From positions 1-64,000 of the forward strand of contig JAJEAG010000056.1 in NCBI GenBank assembly GCA_022824265.1: a stretch of DNA of 64,000 bases, written 5' to 3'. Positions 55,300 through 64,000 of the stretch are shown one piece after another. Made by a program: the position numbers and the translations under genes. The DNA comes from Candidatus Poribacteria bacterium. GTDB taxonomy: Bacteria > Poribacteria > WGA-4E > WGA-3G. Numbering within the stretch: the stretch's first letter is position 1; each line of letters starts with the position of its first letter. Under the pieces are notes generated by a model that was not told where the DNA came from, did no database searches, and was given only the letters and a program-made list of their open reading frames with translations.

Positions 55300-56085
55300 T
55301 TATTGAGTATCACCATCACACTTTATATAATCTTGATAGTATTCTGATATGTCAGTAGTAAATAGGTCACCAACATAGATAATCACACGGTATTTTAATG
55401 TTCGAGTCGTCCTTGTATCTAAAGTAAACGGTTGTGATAGTGCACAAAGATATCCGAGGTATGCATCTTCAGCAAGAAAGTGTGTTTCTCCATTATCTGG
55501 ATGTGGAAGAATCGCTAATCCAACAGCAGTGTTGCCTAATATGCCACATAATGTTCCCCACTCCGATTCCTTTTCGTTCACTTCCATTTCACCGATTCTC
55601 CCATTTGAATCTGCAGTTTTCCGATGTTCCATCTCGGCAGCGTTGTATCCTAATCGGACGTTATCAAATATCAAAAAATTAGATGAAATATGCCAATTTA
55701 GGTTTATATCAATTATTTGCAAATTATCTTGTCGTGGTAGAACTGTTGTTTTACAGGTCTTTATTATCTCATGACTGTTTGCTTTGAAATTGGTTACACT
55801 AACGAAATTGACATATTCCTCGGATGTTTCCCATTCAAGGTTTGTGGTTTTCCTTTGTAGTAGGATAGGTTTACCACTCTTATCCTTCACTGACCCAATT
55901 GAGAAACAGAGTCCTGGTAGATGCTTATCTTCAGTGCCGTTTGTCAATACTTGTCCATTCGGAGCATATACAGGGTGAAAGTAGGGATGTGTTACAGACT
56001 CACTATAACAATATGTGAGCGTTAGTTCACTGTTCTCAGTGATGGACAATTCTTTTCCAGGAACTTCTTCAAACCTAAATTCCAT
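55300..56085 (-). CDS. PmoA-like protein (DUF6807 type)
   Basis: A 261-aa soluble protein. The YFHPVYAPNGQVLTNG and HLPGLCFSIGSVK segments match the opening of the DUF6807/PmoA-like family, where the usual HHRGLWF motif is replaced here by HLPGLCF. The remainder is beta-rich. Function is unknown; the family is not the methane monooxygenase subunit. The start lies 6 nt after a TATAAT-type -10, so the mRNA may be leaderless. It precedes miaB on the same strand. Confidence 0.6.
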   Translation of the reverse strand: MEFRFEEVPGKELSITENSELTLTYCYSESVTHPYFHPVYAPNGQVLTNGTEDKHLPGLCFSIGSVKDKSGKPILLQRKTTNLEWETSEEYVNFVSVTNFKANSHEIIKTCKTTVLPRQDNLQIIDINLNWHISSNFLIFDNVRLGYNAAEMEHRKTADSNGRIGEMEVNEKESEWGTLCGILGNTAVGLAILPHPDNGETHFLAEDAYLGYLCALSQPFTLDTRTTRTLKYRVIIYVGDLFTTDISEYYQDYIKCDGDTQ

Positions 56086-56091
56086 GTGCTA

Positions 56092-56121
56092 ATTATACCA
56101 TGCCTACTATTATTATGCAAA
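56092..56121 (-). promoter_or_regulatory. Promoter for possible leaderless mRNA
   Basis: On the minus strand, TTTGCA (56121-56116), an 18-bp spacer, TATAAT (56097-56092), then 6 nt to the ATG at 56085. The transcription start should fall at or next to the A of the ATG. Confidence 0.5.
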
Positions 56122-57127
56122 AGTTATTGGTAGTAAACCAAAGCATTTTAATGTCTGATTTTTAATCTGAATCGCGGAATACACGGGTATGCCTGAACCA
56201 GGATTTACAAGATAAACAGGATTTTCAGGATAAGAGCATTGTATTCCAATCTTCCTTTGCAAAAGGTAGGTGTTCATCCTTTGAAATGGAATCTATAGCC
56301 TCCAACTCCAAATCTTGGAAATCCTGAAAATCATAGTTCAGACGAAATATGTCGGGTTTCGCTAACGCTCCATCCGACCTATGAATCGCATAAAACTGCT
56401 CCTTCTAAAAACGCACTAAAAACGGGTGTTTTTTGCACATTGGTGCGTTTTGGTTTTTGGGTTTATGCCAGTCTGGGACTGGGTTTATAAGGGTTTTTGA
56501 AAATTCTGAGTTTTTCATTTTTTGTGCGTTTTTTATTTCCTTGGTTATGGTCGGTTTTTGGTGGATGTTTTTTGGGTGACGGGTTGCGGTTTTTGTTGTG
56601 CATGTGGGGTGTAGTCGGTTTCTGTTTTTCATAGTGGTAGTAGTATAACAGGTGGTGGATTGGGATGGAAGGGTTTGTGGAGATAGGAATCATAAGTTTC
56701 ATGTATGTTTCATGTATGTTTCAGATTTTAGTTGTCTGAACCAGGATTTACAAATCAACGGTATGAATGCCATTTAGGCATTCCCCGGGATTTCAGGATT
56801 TGCAGGATAAGAGAAGAGTCTGAACCAGGATTTTCAGGATTTTGCAGGATTGGCGTTTGGTGTATTGTATTCCGTTTCATAGGATGACGAGATATTGTGG
56901 CGTTGGTGGGGAATGGCACAAACTGGAAAGTTCGTGCTACGAAGAGCGGGCGGGCAAACCTCGCACATACGAGGTTATGGTTCATGTCGGAGGTCGCTAC
57001 ATTTGCTCCGACCTACGATATGAGTCATTACCTTTGTGAAATATAGGTTGTTTCGTCCATATTTTTTGAGTAACATGGTTAACACAAGAATGCTTTGTTA
57101 ATTTTAAAAATGAAGGTAGAAAGAACA
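56122..57127. repeat. Gene-free mosaic of short interspersed repeats
   Basis: About 1 kb without a supportable gene. It contains at least three copies of a CCAGGATTT-type unit with TTTCAGGAT continuations (near 56200, 56740 and 56823). It also has a GTCGGG...CCGAC hairpin (56351-56378), AACCTCG/CGAGGTT (56957-56976) and GTCGGAG/CTCCGAC (56986-57012). A block at 56751-56788 is nearly the reverse complement of sequence inside the element at 58915. 56400-56690 is strongly GT-rich on the plus strand. These look like accumulated non-autonomous repeats. Confidence 0.6.
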
Positions 57128-57826
57128 ATGAAACCTATAATTGGAATTCCAGTTGTTGATAGAGATGGAAATCATAACTTTAAAAAATACATTAAGGCAA
57201 TTGAAAAACATGGTGGAAAAGCACAATTACTAATTCGTGGTAGAGGAACATCTAAGGAATTTGTTACTGAAATTGATGGATTATTACTTCCTGGTGGTGG
57301 AGATATCCATCCAGACTATTTTAATCAAGATTGGCATCCAAAAATCAAATACGTCAATGAAGATCGTGATGAATTAGAAATATCAATTTTTGAGGAAGCA
57401 TTCAAGGAAGATATACCAGTTTTTGGTATTTGTCGTGGGATACAGGTTATGAGTGTGGCAATGGGTGGTAGTCTCTATCAGGATATAGAAACGGTATATC
57501 CGCAAGAAGCACTCACACATCCGAGTGTGTCTGGTAAAGATTCACGACATAGTATTGAGATTGAACCAGAGAGTATGCTTGGTAAAATAATCGGTAAGGG
57601 AGTAGATGAAGTAAATTCTGCACACCATCAAGCAGTAGACGATATTGGAGAAGGTTTTGTTGTGACTGCCCGTTCAGAGGATGGAATTGTTGAGGCGATA
57701 GAAAATCCATCAAAGCCGTTTATGGTTGGTGTGCAATATCATCCTGAGAGGATGACTCGAAATGAGAAGTTTAGTGAACATAGACAGAAGTTATTTGAAG
57801 CATTTCTTGATGCAGCATCTAATTGA
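57128..57826 (+). CDS. Class I glutamine amidotransferase-like hydrolase (PuuD type)
   Basis: A 232-aa protein of the peptidase C26/gamma-glutamyl-GABA hydrolase group. The nucleophile Cys102 sits in FGICRGIQ, and QYHPE near residue 210 supplies the catalytic His-x-Glu. The LLLPGGGDIHP motif near residue 53 is family-typical. ATG 57128 starts exactly at the conserved MKPIIGIPV. The likely reaction is release of glutamate from a gamma-glutamyl compound. It is convergent with the PorV-like gene. Confidence 0.85.
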   Translation: MKPIIGIPVVDRDGNHNFKKYIKAIEKHGGKAQLLIRGRGTSKEFVTEIDGLLLPGGGDIHPDYFNQDWHPKIKYVNEDRDELEISIFEEAFKEDIPVFGICRGIQVMSVAMGGSLYQDIETVYPQEALTHPSVSGKDSRHSIEIEPESMLGKIIGKGVDEVNSAHHQAVDDIGEGFVVTARSEDGIVEAIENPSKPFMVGVQYHPERMTRNEKFSEHRQKLFEAFLDAASN

Positions 57827-57835
57827 GGGTTGAAG

Positions 57836-58765
57836 TTAGAAACTTGCGATCAAAGAGAAGCGGTGTGTTAAACCCAAATCACCGAATGGGACGAGTGCAT
57901 AATCAATCTGAAACCGTTTAAGTGTCAATCCAAATCCACCTGCTAAACCCGATATAGCACCTAAATCATTTCCACCAAATTTGTATTTGTATCCAGTGCG
58001 GAGTTGTAGGATATTAGCTAGTGTATAACCTATTCCCGCCCCAACAGAATTATCGTTGTCGGTGGGACGAATGAAATCCAGAGTGAGAATAACTGCATCC
58101 TTCCATAGTCTATATGCAGTACCTAATCTGAGGACAAATGGAAGTGGAAATGAGTCCTCTATATATTTTATCCGTGGTCCAACGTGTTGTGCATTAACCC
58201 CAAATGAGAGTGGAATTTCTGAAAAAGAGTATAACCCGCCAAAATCGAAAGCGTAGCCATTTCCGCTTTCGTCAGCAATCTGTTCTTGTAAATATTTCGC
58301 GTTAATGCCGACTGCTAATGTATTACCAAATCCGCGCGCATAAGATAGTATTACAGCAAGGTCGTAAGGTCGAAATATTTCGGTTTCGTTTCCATCTTGA
58401 TCGCGCCCTTGTAGTTCTCCGAAAGATAGAAAATTCGCACTTGCACCGACTGTGTTGTTACCAATCGGAAAGGCAAAACCAATGAATTCGTGATTTATTT
58501 CTGCGAACCATTCGTTGTGCATGAGTGCAAGTTGGGGTTTGTCAAGTTTTACGAGACCGGCAGGATTCCAGTAGGAAGCATATAGGTCGTCTGTTGCTGC
58601 GACTTGCGACTCACCCATTCCCATCGCCTTTGCCCCGACACCAATTTTTAGAAAAGTCATAGCACGTGTGCCAGCGTTTTCGTGGATGTCTGTGTTATCT
58701 GCGACAACTGATATTGAGGGAAGAATGAAAGAGAAAAGAAATATGAATATGTATATTTGATACAT
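57836..58765 (-). CDS. PorV/PorQ-family outer-membrane protein
   Basis: A 309-aa protein with a signal peptide (about residues 1-22). The segment GVGAKAMGMGESQVAATDDLYASYWNPAGL is typical of PorV/PorQ (UPF0164) beta-barrel proteins, and the rest alternates beta-strands ending in an aromatic residue (IASF). Such proteins can act with type IX secretion or in outer-membrane transport. Here it may relate to the FlgD-tailed WD40-cohesin protein, which is inference. Confidence 0.8.
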   Translation of the reverse strand: MYQIYIFIFLFSFILPSISVVADNTDIHENAGTRAMTFLKIGVGAKAMGMGESQVAATDDLYASYWNPAGLVKLDKPQLALMHNEWFAEINHEFIGFAFPIGNNTVGASANFLSFGELQGRDQDGNETEIFRPYDLAVILSYARGFGNTLAVGINAKYLQEQIADESGNGYAFDFGGLYSFSEIPLSFGVNAQHVGPRIKYIEDSFPLPFVLRLGTAYRLWKDAVILTLDFIRPTDNDNSVGAGIGYTLANILQLRTGYKYKFGGNDLGAISGLAGGFGLTLKRFQIDYALVPFGDLGLTHRFSLIASF

Positions 58766-58914
58766 TAGGAAATCCGTATATTTAATGAAAGTAGTTCAGT
58801 AGGTTATATGAACAATATCTATTCGTGTTAGTGTATATCTGGTATCATTTTTTATAATTAGTGGGTAAATTGTATCATATATTTTAGCGGTAGTCAACAT
58901 GCATTTTAGATCGT

Positions 58915-59174
58915 CAGGGTTATTTAGTTTTATAAATTTCTTGTTGACGAGTTGGACTAATAGTTAGGATTTCAGTCTTGCAAAGTAGTAGACACACTCC
59001 GGGGAATGCCAAGTGGCATTCATACTGTTGATTTGGTGTGCCGTAAATATCTCTCAAGTGGATGGCACACGGAGTGTGCCTACTACCATGTTGAGTTTCC
59101 AAGTAATACCTTACTACGTTACATTAACGTTTGTGATAAAATGCATCAGAAAAACCTAAAACTAAATAGCCCTG
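58915..59174. mobile_element. MITE-like TIR element, family A (260 bp) with nested insertion
   Basis: Same ends as at 6148 (CAGGGTTATTTAGTTTTA and TAAAACTAAATAGCCCTG). Compared with that 162-bp copy it is about 100 bp longer, the extra sequence being an inserted palindromic element at 58985-59086. There is no coding capacity and no clear target duplication. Confidence 0.75.
58985..59086. repeat. Nested inverted-repeat element
   Basis: GTAGTAGACACACTCCG (58985-59001) and CGGAGTGTGCCTACTAC (59070-59086) are inverted, 16 of 17 matching. The interior carries GAATGCC/GGCATTC and a segment whose reverse complement recurs at 56751-56788. It is absent from the 6148 copy, which shows it inserted into the older element. 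Confidence 0.6.
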
Positions 59175-59182
59175 TTAAATAT

Positions 59183-59212
59183 TTGACAGAAAAGGCAATA
59201 ATATGGTATCAT
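59183..59212 (+). promoter_or_regulatory. Sigma70-type promoter
   Basis: TTGACA (59183-59188), an 18-bp spacer, TATCAT (59207-59212), starting 9 nt after the TIR element. It would drive the membrane protein downstream. Confidence 0.5.
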
Positions 59213-59309
59213 TTTATGGTAAATATAGTGTAACCACATACCAATTTTGGTATATAGTCTAAATACCCTTAACTCTCCGGTTTACACATCCGACAAACTG
59301 GCTAAGCAC

Positions 59310-60443
59310 ATGGGACAGTTCCAATTCAAGTACACCGATATCCTTAGAGTTTGCAGATACGGATTTAGTGCCAGAAGGATAGGTCTCCATCTTGTAGGTA
59401 TATTACTTGCATACTTAATATATGAGATTCTGGTCTATCTCAGCCTTGCAATATCAGGCGGATCAGAGATAAATACGTATTGGGATACCTACGGCTTCTT
59501 GCCTATACCCCCTTTTTTCGTTACCGATTTAAAACCACTCACTACTGTTGCAATGTGGTTGGGAATAATTATCTTCGCGTCAATCTTTTTCCTTGTCAGT
59601 GCGATGACATCCAAGATTACTATAGAACAATTACGTGGTGATACATATTTTTCTGTTGGAAATGCGGTAAAGTTTATAAAACTTAAATGGCAAACAGTGA
59701 TCGGATCGTTCTTATCCTTACCTTTTCTTATACTTCTTTTATTGATGATTCCAGTTAGCGTTGCGCTTCTTGGCAATATTCCGTATATTGGTAAACCCAT
59801 TCTTATTTTTGCATCGGTATTTTCACCAATTGGATTTTTTATAGGACTTATCATAGCATTTATTTTTGTAGTGTTTATTGCCAGTTTGTTCTTTATGCCA
59901 GCGATTGTTGCAACCACAGGTTCAGATGCCTTTGAAACAATTTATCAACTCTTCGCAATAGTATGGAATCAGCCGTGGCGACTCGTATTTTATGGGTTAC
60001 TGCTATTTCTTCTTAAGATGCTTCTTGTACCAATTTGGGGGATTTTCTGTGTTGCAGGAATCATGATAGTCATAGTTCCGACATTTAGACTACACACCCA
60101 ATTTATACAAGAATCAGTTGCAATTGCAAATAAATGGTTGGGTGGTGGACTACAAAAAACAATAGAATTTATATTTAGAGATGATGCCGTTCTTTTTGGA
60201 TTTGATAACACCTCTCAATTCCCTGTTGCAACTATCTCGACAGTAATCTGTGCCATTTTGCTAACCTTAACGTTAATAAGTTTAGCGGGTGGTGTGATCG
60301 CCTATCTGTTTTCATTAGCATCAGTTGGAACAACGTTAATCTATGTAGTTATACGAATGCGTTTGGATGAAAATAATCTAATAGAAATTATCGGAGTAGA
60401 TGGACAGTTACATACATTACCACAGCATATAGGAGATGAATGA
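59310..60443 (+). CDS. Polytopic membrane protein, function unknown
   Basis: A 377-aa protein with about seven hydrophobic helices and a short C-terminal cytosolic tail. The frame extends upstream to TTG 59247, but ATG 59310 (MGQFQFKY) is the first ATG; neither has a good ribosome binding site. I recognise no family motif. It lies about 80 nt before secA on the same strand. Confidence 0.6.
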   Translation: MGQFQFKYTDILRVCRYGFSARRIGLHLVGILLAYLIYEILVYLSLAISGGSEINTYWDTYGFLPIPPFFVTDLKPLTTVAMWLGIIIFASIFFLVSAMTSKITIEQLRGDTYFSVGNAVKFIKLKWQTVIGSFLSLPFLILLLLMIPVSVALLGNIPYIGKPILIFASVFSPIGFFIGLIIAFIFVVFIASLFFMPAIVATTGSDAFETIYQLFAIVWNQPWRLVFYGLLLFLLKMLLVPIWGIFCVAGIMIVIVPTFRLHTQFIQESVAIANKWLGGGLQKTIEFIFRDDAVLFGFDNTSQFPVATISTVICAILLTLTLISLAGGVIAYLFSLASVGTTLIYVVIRMRLDENNLIEIIGVDGQLHTLPQHIGDE

Positions 60444-60523
60444 TATTGAACACTTACACCACATTAAGGTTGTATGATTATGTGATGTAATTTATCTTCG
60501 TTTAATACCGTTTATAGTGGGCT

Positions 60524-63229
60524 ATGTTTGATAAAGTAATGACTAAAGTTTTTGGTAGTAAAGAAGAGCGCGATGTCAAACGTTTTCGTGATGTCGTTGA
60601 AGCAGTCAATCGACTTGAACCGGAAATCCAAAAATTAAATGATGCGAAACTCCAAGCCAAAACACCCGCCTTTCGTCGACGGTTGGATGCAGGTGAGTCC
60701 CTTGATGATATATTGGTAGAGGCATTTGCAGTTGTTCGAGAAGCAGCGGTTAGAACACTAAAACAACGGCACTATGATGTGCAAATAATCGGCGGTGCAG
60801 CACTACATCAAGGTGCTATTGCTGAAATGAGAACGGGTGAAGGAAAGACGTTAACATCAACACTTGCAGTCTATCTCAATGCTCTTTCAGGGAGAGGAGT
60901 TCACCTTGCGACTGTGAATGACTATCTTGCGCGTCGTGATGCTGAATGGATGGGAAAGATATATAACTTTCTTGGTTTATCAGTTGGGTTAACCCTGAGT
61001 CTGATGCCACATGAACAGAAAAAACTTGCATATAAAGCAGATATAACTTATGGAGTCCATAGTGAGTTCGGTTTTGATTACCTGAACGATAACAGAGCAC
61101 TCACCATAGATTCAAAAGCACAACGTGGACATCCGTATGCTATACTGGATGAAGTAGATAGTATTCTAATTGATGAAGCTCGGACACCGCTCATTATTTC
61201 TGATCCCTCCAATAAACCCGCAGAACTCTATCGTAAAATAAATCATGTTGTTACGCAACTCCGAAATGAGGAACATTACGAAATTGATGAGAAAGGTAAA
61301 TCTCGAGGCAGTGTCGTTCTGACAGATGATGGCATAGAAGAAGTCCAACGTCTTCTCAACATAGAGAACTTGTATGATCATAACAATATTATGCTTGTAC
61401 ATCATCTCAACCAATCTCTAACTGCACATCATCTCTACAAAAGTGATATTGACTATCTGGTTGAAAATGGTGAAGTGTTATTGATTGATGAATTTACAGG
61501 ACGAAAGCAAATCGGACGTAGACTGAGTGAAGGACTTCATCAAGCCATTGAAGCGAAAGAACGGGTAAAAATAGCGCAGGAAAATGAAACTTTTGCCAAA
61601 ATTACTTACCAAAATTATTTCCGTATGTATGAGAAACTTGCTGGTATGACAGGTACTGCTGCAACAGAAGCAAACGAGTTCGGACATATCTATGGGTTAG
61701 ATGTTGTTGTTGTGCCAACCAATGAACCGATGATTCGGCTTGACCATCCAGACCAAATATACAGATCTGAGGAAGCAAAATATAAGGCTGTTTTAGAAGA
61801 TATAGTAGAGCAGCATGAAAAAGGTCGTCCTGTGCTTGTTGGAACAATATCCATTGAAAATTCAGAAAAGTTAAGCAAACTACTTAGATCAAGACTTCGT
61901 AATATCAAACACCAAGTGTTGAATGCTAAAGAACATACGCGTGAAGCAGATATCGTTGCACAAGCGGGAATACCTGGTGCAGTCACCATCGCTACGAATA
62001 TGGCTGGTCGGGGTGTTGACATTCTACTGGGTGGTAATCCTGAAGGTTTAGCAAAAGATATGATTCGGAAGAAGAAACTGGACCCAGCGGAGCATTCTCC
62101 TGACACAGAATCTGATGAGTGGAATTCAGCATTTGCAGAAGCTGAGGCGATTTGTAAAGCGAACCAAGAACAAGTATTGAAAGCTGGTGGACTCCATATT
62201 GTTGGTACGGAACGTCACGATTCTCGTCGTATTGACAACCAATTGCGGGGTCGTTCTGGTAGACAAGGGGATCCAGGTTCTTCAAGATTCTACCTATCGC
62301 TTGAAGACGATTTAATGAAGAAGTTTGGATCGGAACGGCTACAAGGATTCATGAGTCGCGCAGGAATGACTGATGATATGCCGCTTGAACACCCATGGAT
62401 CTCAAAATCAATCGAAAAAGCACAGACGCGCGTTGAACAGATTAACTTTGATATTCGTAAAAACATACTCAAATTTGACGATGTTATGGAAGCACAACGT
62501 AATACGATTTATTCATTAAGAGATTCAATTCTATCTGAAGAAGATCCAAAAGAAACTATTTGGGAAATGATTGAGAACGTAGTTGAGGATCAAATATATG
62601 ATGCAATACCTGAAAAGGGGACACGTGAAAAAGAGGATATAGAGCAGCTTGAGAAATGGCTTACGACTACGTTTCCCTTTGACATTACTATCAGTAAGCC
62701 ATTGAGTGAAATACCCGCGGGTGAACTTAACGAACAACTCATTGGCTGTTTGAAAACCGCCTATAAACAACGTGAAGAGGACATGGGTTCTGAAACTATG
62801 CGGTTATTGGAACGTCTTCTGCTTTTGGATAGAATTGATAGTCATTGGAAAGATCATCTTTATAACATTGACTTTATTGAACAGGAGATGAGATTATCGG
62901 GATATGGTGGAAAAGATCCGATAATAGTGTTCAAGGGTGAAGCACTTGGTGTATTTGAATCTATGTATCAAACCATAGAAAAAGAGGTAAGCGAATTTAT
63001 CTTTAAGTCACGTGTAAATACAGAAGCCCCGCGACGCACACCGAATCGCAGACCGAGTGGGTCACGTCGACCAGCACAACATAGAGCTGCTGCAGCTGCA
63101 AATGATAGTTCTCAAACCTCTGCTGAATTTGCTTCACAACAAGCAATGGGTAATATGCCGAAGGTTGGAAGAAATGCACCTTGTCCTTGTGGTAGTGGAA
63201 AAAAATATAAGAAATGTCATGGTAGGTAA
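60524..63229 (+). CDS. secA: Preprotein translocase ATPase SecA
   Basis: Motor of the Sec export pathway. The 901-aa protein has Walker A in [12 protein letters not shown] near residue 105, the [20 protein letters not shown] segment (DEAD-type) near residue 207, [17 protein letters not shown] near residue 577, and the C-terminal zinc motif [13 protein letters not shown] that binds SecB and lipids. The length is typical. It is a core gene serving the many exported proteins in the window. Confidence 0.96.
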   Translation: MFDKVMTKVFGSKEERDVKRFRDVVEAVNRLEPEIQKLNDAKLQAKTPAFRRRLDAGESLDDILVEAFAVVREAAVRTLKQRHYDVQIIGGAALHQGAIAEMRTGEGKTLTSTLAVYLNALSGRGVHLATVNDYLARRDAEWMGKIYNFLGLSVGLTLSLMPHEQKKLAYKADITYGVHSEFGFDYLNDNRALTIDSKAQRGHPYAILDEVDSILIDEARTPLIISDPSNKPAELYRKINHVVTQLRNEEHYEIDEKGKSRGSVVLTDDGIEEVQRLLNIENLYDHNNIMLVHHLNQSLTAHHLYKSDIDYLVENGEVLLIDEFTGRKQIGRRLSEGLHQAIEAKERVKIAQENETFAKITYQNYFRMYEKLAGMTGTAATEANEFGHIYGLDVVVVPTNEPMIRLDHPDQIYRSEEAKYKAVLEDIVEQHEKGRPVLVGTISIENSEKLSKLLRSRLRNIKHQVLNAKEHTREADIVAQAGIPGAVTIATNMAGRGVDILLGGNPEGLAKDMIRKKKLDPAEHSPDTESDEWNSAFAEAEAICKANQEQVLKAGGLHIVGTERHDSRRIDNQLRGRSGRQGDPGSSRFYLSLEDDLMKKFGSERLQGFMSRAGMTDDMPLEHPWISKSIEKAQTRVEQINFDIRKNILKFDDVMEAQRNTIYSLRDSILSEEDPKETIWEMIENVVEDQIYDAIPEKGTREKEDIEQLEKWLTTTFPFDITISKPLSEIPAGELNEQLIGCLKTAYKQREEDMGSETMRLLERLLLLDRIDSHWKDHLYNIDFIEQEMRLSGYGGKDPIIVFKGEALGVFESMYQTIEKEVSEFIFKSRVNTEAPRRTPNRRPSGSRRPAQHRAAAAANDSSQTSAEFASQQAMGNMPKVGRNAPCPCGSGKKYKKCHGR

Positions 63230-63281
63230 AAAGATGATTACTAAATGCTTGTTGTAAGATAATTACTTTTGGAGATATGTG

Positions 63282-63476
63282 ATGAATGCTGATAAACCGT
63301 ATGAATTATCGAAGACATTGCTTGAAATTCTTGCGTGTCCCGCATGTATGGGTAAGATTGAACACGTTGAAGCTGAAGAAAAATTAGTTTGTCTTGGAGA
63401 ATGTAAACGTCGTTATCCTATTCGAGATGGAATTCCGGTAATGTTGATTGACGAAGCGGAAAAACCTTCAACATAA
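63282..63476 (+). CDS. Trm112-like small zinc-ribbon protein
   Basis: A 64-aa protein of the Trm112/YcaR family. It has ILACPACMGKIEH (Cys pair), a second CLGECKRRYPI element and the DGIPVMLIDEA ending that define the family. It may be a methyltransferase partner or act in LPS-related metabolism. ATG 63282 is chosen, with GGAG 7 nt before it. It precedes a glycosyltransferase by 25 nt. Confidence 0.85.
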   Translation: MNADKPYELSKTLLEILACPACMGKIEHVEAEEKLVCLGECKRRYPIRDGIPVMLIDEAEKPST

Positions 63477-63501
63477 AAATGGACAATATTGGTTCACAGA
63501 A

Positions 63502-64000
63502 ATGCGTATCTTATTTTTAAGTCTAAGATGTCCATATCCACCTCATCGGGGAGACCGCATTCGATCATACCATTTTATCAAACAACTCTCCAAACGGCAC
63601 GATATAACATCGGTTTTTTTTGCTGAGTCTGATTCTGATATTGAGGCAGTTGAGTATCTTCAACGTTTCTGTGAACGTGTAGAATGGGTTCGTTTTAGAC
63701 CCTCTTTTGCGTCAATTAACACTGCTATACATTGCTTATCACCTAACCCTTTACAGGTGCATTATTGGTATTCTCCCCAGATGCAGCGGAAAATTAACCA
63801 ACTTCTTGCTGAAGTAGATTATGACCTGATACATGCCCAACTCTTTCGTATGGGACAATATGTAAAAAAAACATGTGGTATTACGAAGGTATTGGATTTG
63901 TGTGATTCGTTAGCACTAAATTTGAGTCGTCGTGCGGAATTAGATTGCACACCAAAACGATATTTGGTAAAATTGGAGGAAAAACGGGTTCGTCGGTATG
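63502..64000 (+). CDS. Glycosyltransferase, N-terminal part (cut by window end)
   Basis: About 166 codons open to the window edge. It begins MRILFLSLRCPYPPHRGDRI, the N-terminal pattern of TIGR03087/GT4-type transferases that build exopolysaccharide. The catalytic C-terminal half is outside the window. It follows the Trm112-like gene, probably in one transcript. The donor sugar cannot be judged. Confidence 0.75.
   Translation, partial: MRILFLSLRCPYPPHRGDRIRSYHFIKQLSKRHDITSVFFAESDSDIEAVEYLQRFCERVEWVRFRPSFASINTAIHCLSPNPLQVHYWYSPQMQRKINQLLAEVDYDLIHAQLFRMGQYVKKTCGITKVLDLCDSLALNLSRRAELDCTPKRYLVKLEEKRVRRY

Noticed and set aside
56405-56702. Proline/lysine-rich minus-strand ORFs in the GT-rich stretch
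   Set aside because: They reflect the base skew; there is no ribosome binding site or family similarity.

Overview
The window reads as a chromosomal fragment of an AT-rich Gram-negative bacterium, most likely Candidatus Poribacteria or a close relative. This is inferred from content; no rRNA is present. The supporting features are tandem WD40 proteins with ECF sigma domains, a FlgD-like C-terminal tail of the type ending secreted proteins in this group (core LPNYPNPFNPETW), a phytanoyl-CoA dioxygenase-HEAT fusion, several Gfo/Idh oxidoreductases and sugar isomerases, a PorV-like outer-membrane protein and many short interspersed repeats. I see no tRNA, rRNA, CRISPR array or intact transposase gene.

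Layout. 1-6.1 kb is housekeeping: tyrA-cmk-plsC, ychF, a small membrane protein with a methyltransferase, and a leuB-type dehydrogenase. 6.1-6.8 kb holds a short terminal-inverted-repeat (TIR) element and a hairpin/terminator pair. 6.8-27.4 kb is the main feature: eight WD40 genes on one strand plus a CBM9-like lipoprotein. Three of the eight are fused to an N-terminal ECF sigma factor, and one of those has a membrane anchor between sigma and propeller. A ninth WD40 gene at 31.9-34.9 kb is a secreted WD40-cohesin-dockerin-FlgD-tail protein. Between them lie a GspC/PilP-like protein, a free ECF sigma factor, a DGLPVVPPT-family protein and the PhyH-HEAT protein. 34.9-39.6 kb carries gmhA, a two-subunit sodium symporter and a DUF3352-like protein. 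39.7-47.7 kb looks like a carbohydrate locus (sugar isomerase, SGNH esterase, two Gfo/Idh proteins, three secreted proteins with a shared C-terminal tail, an epimerase) and contains a probable selenoprotein whose Sec codon is an in-frame TGA. 47.7-50.1 kb is a complete type II restriction-modification pair of the AvaI/BsoBI type. 50.1-56.1 kb, on the minus strand, has a Rieske-glutamate synthase fusion, ccmD-ccmC-map, miaB and a PmoA-like protein. 56.1-57.1 kb is a gene-free mosaic of short repeats. 57.1-64 kb has a class I amidotransferase, a PorV-like protein, another TIR element, a membrane protein, secA, a Trm112-like protein and a truncated glycosyltransferase.

How it may work together (inference). 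Nearly every WD40 protein has about 14 WD-type blade ends, that is two seven-bladed propellers, and eight of the nine that could carry it begin with a shared LPEGA-x-ARLGKG-type motif (absent from the single-propeller protein and the cohesin-dockerin protein). In all three sigma-WD40 fusions a Shine-Dalgarno sequence and ATG lie in frame between the two parts, so the same mRNA could yield both a sigma-propeller protein and a free propeller. Three promoter-like sequences of the form TGCAACY-N17-CGTC lie in this region, resembling ECF promoters. No classical anti-sigma gene is nearby. Together these suggest a sensing/transcription module in which propellers hold, tether or tune ECF sigma factors.
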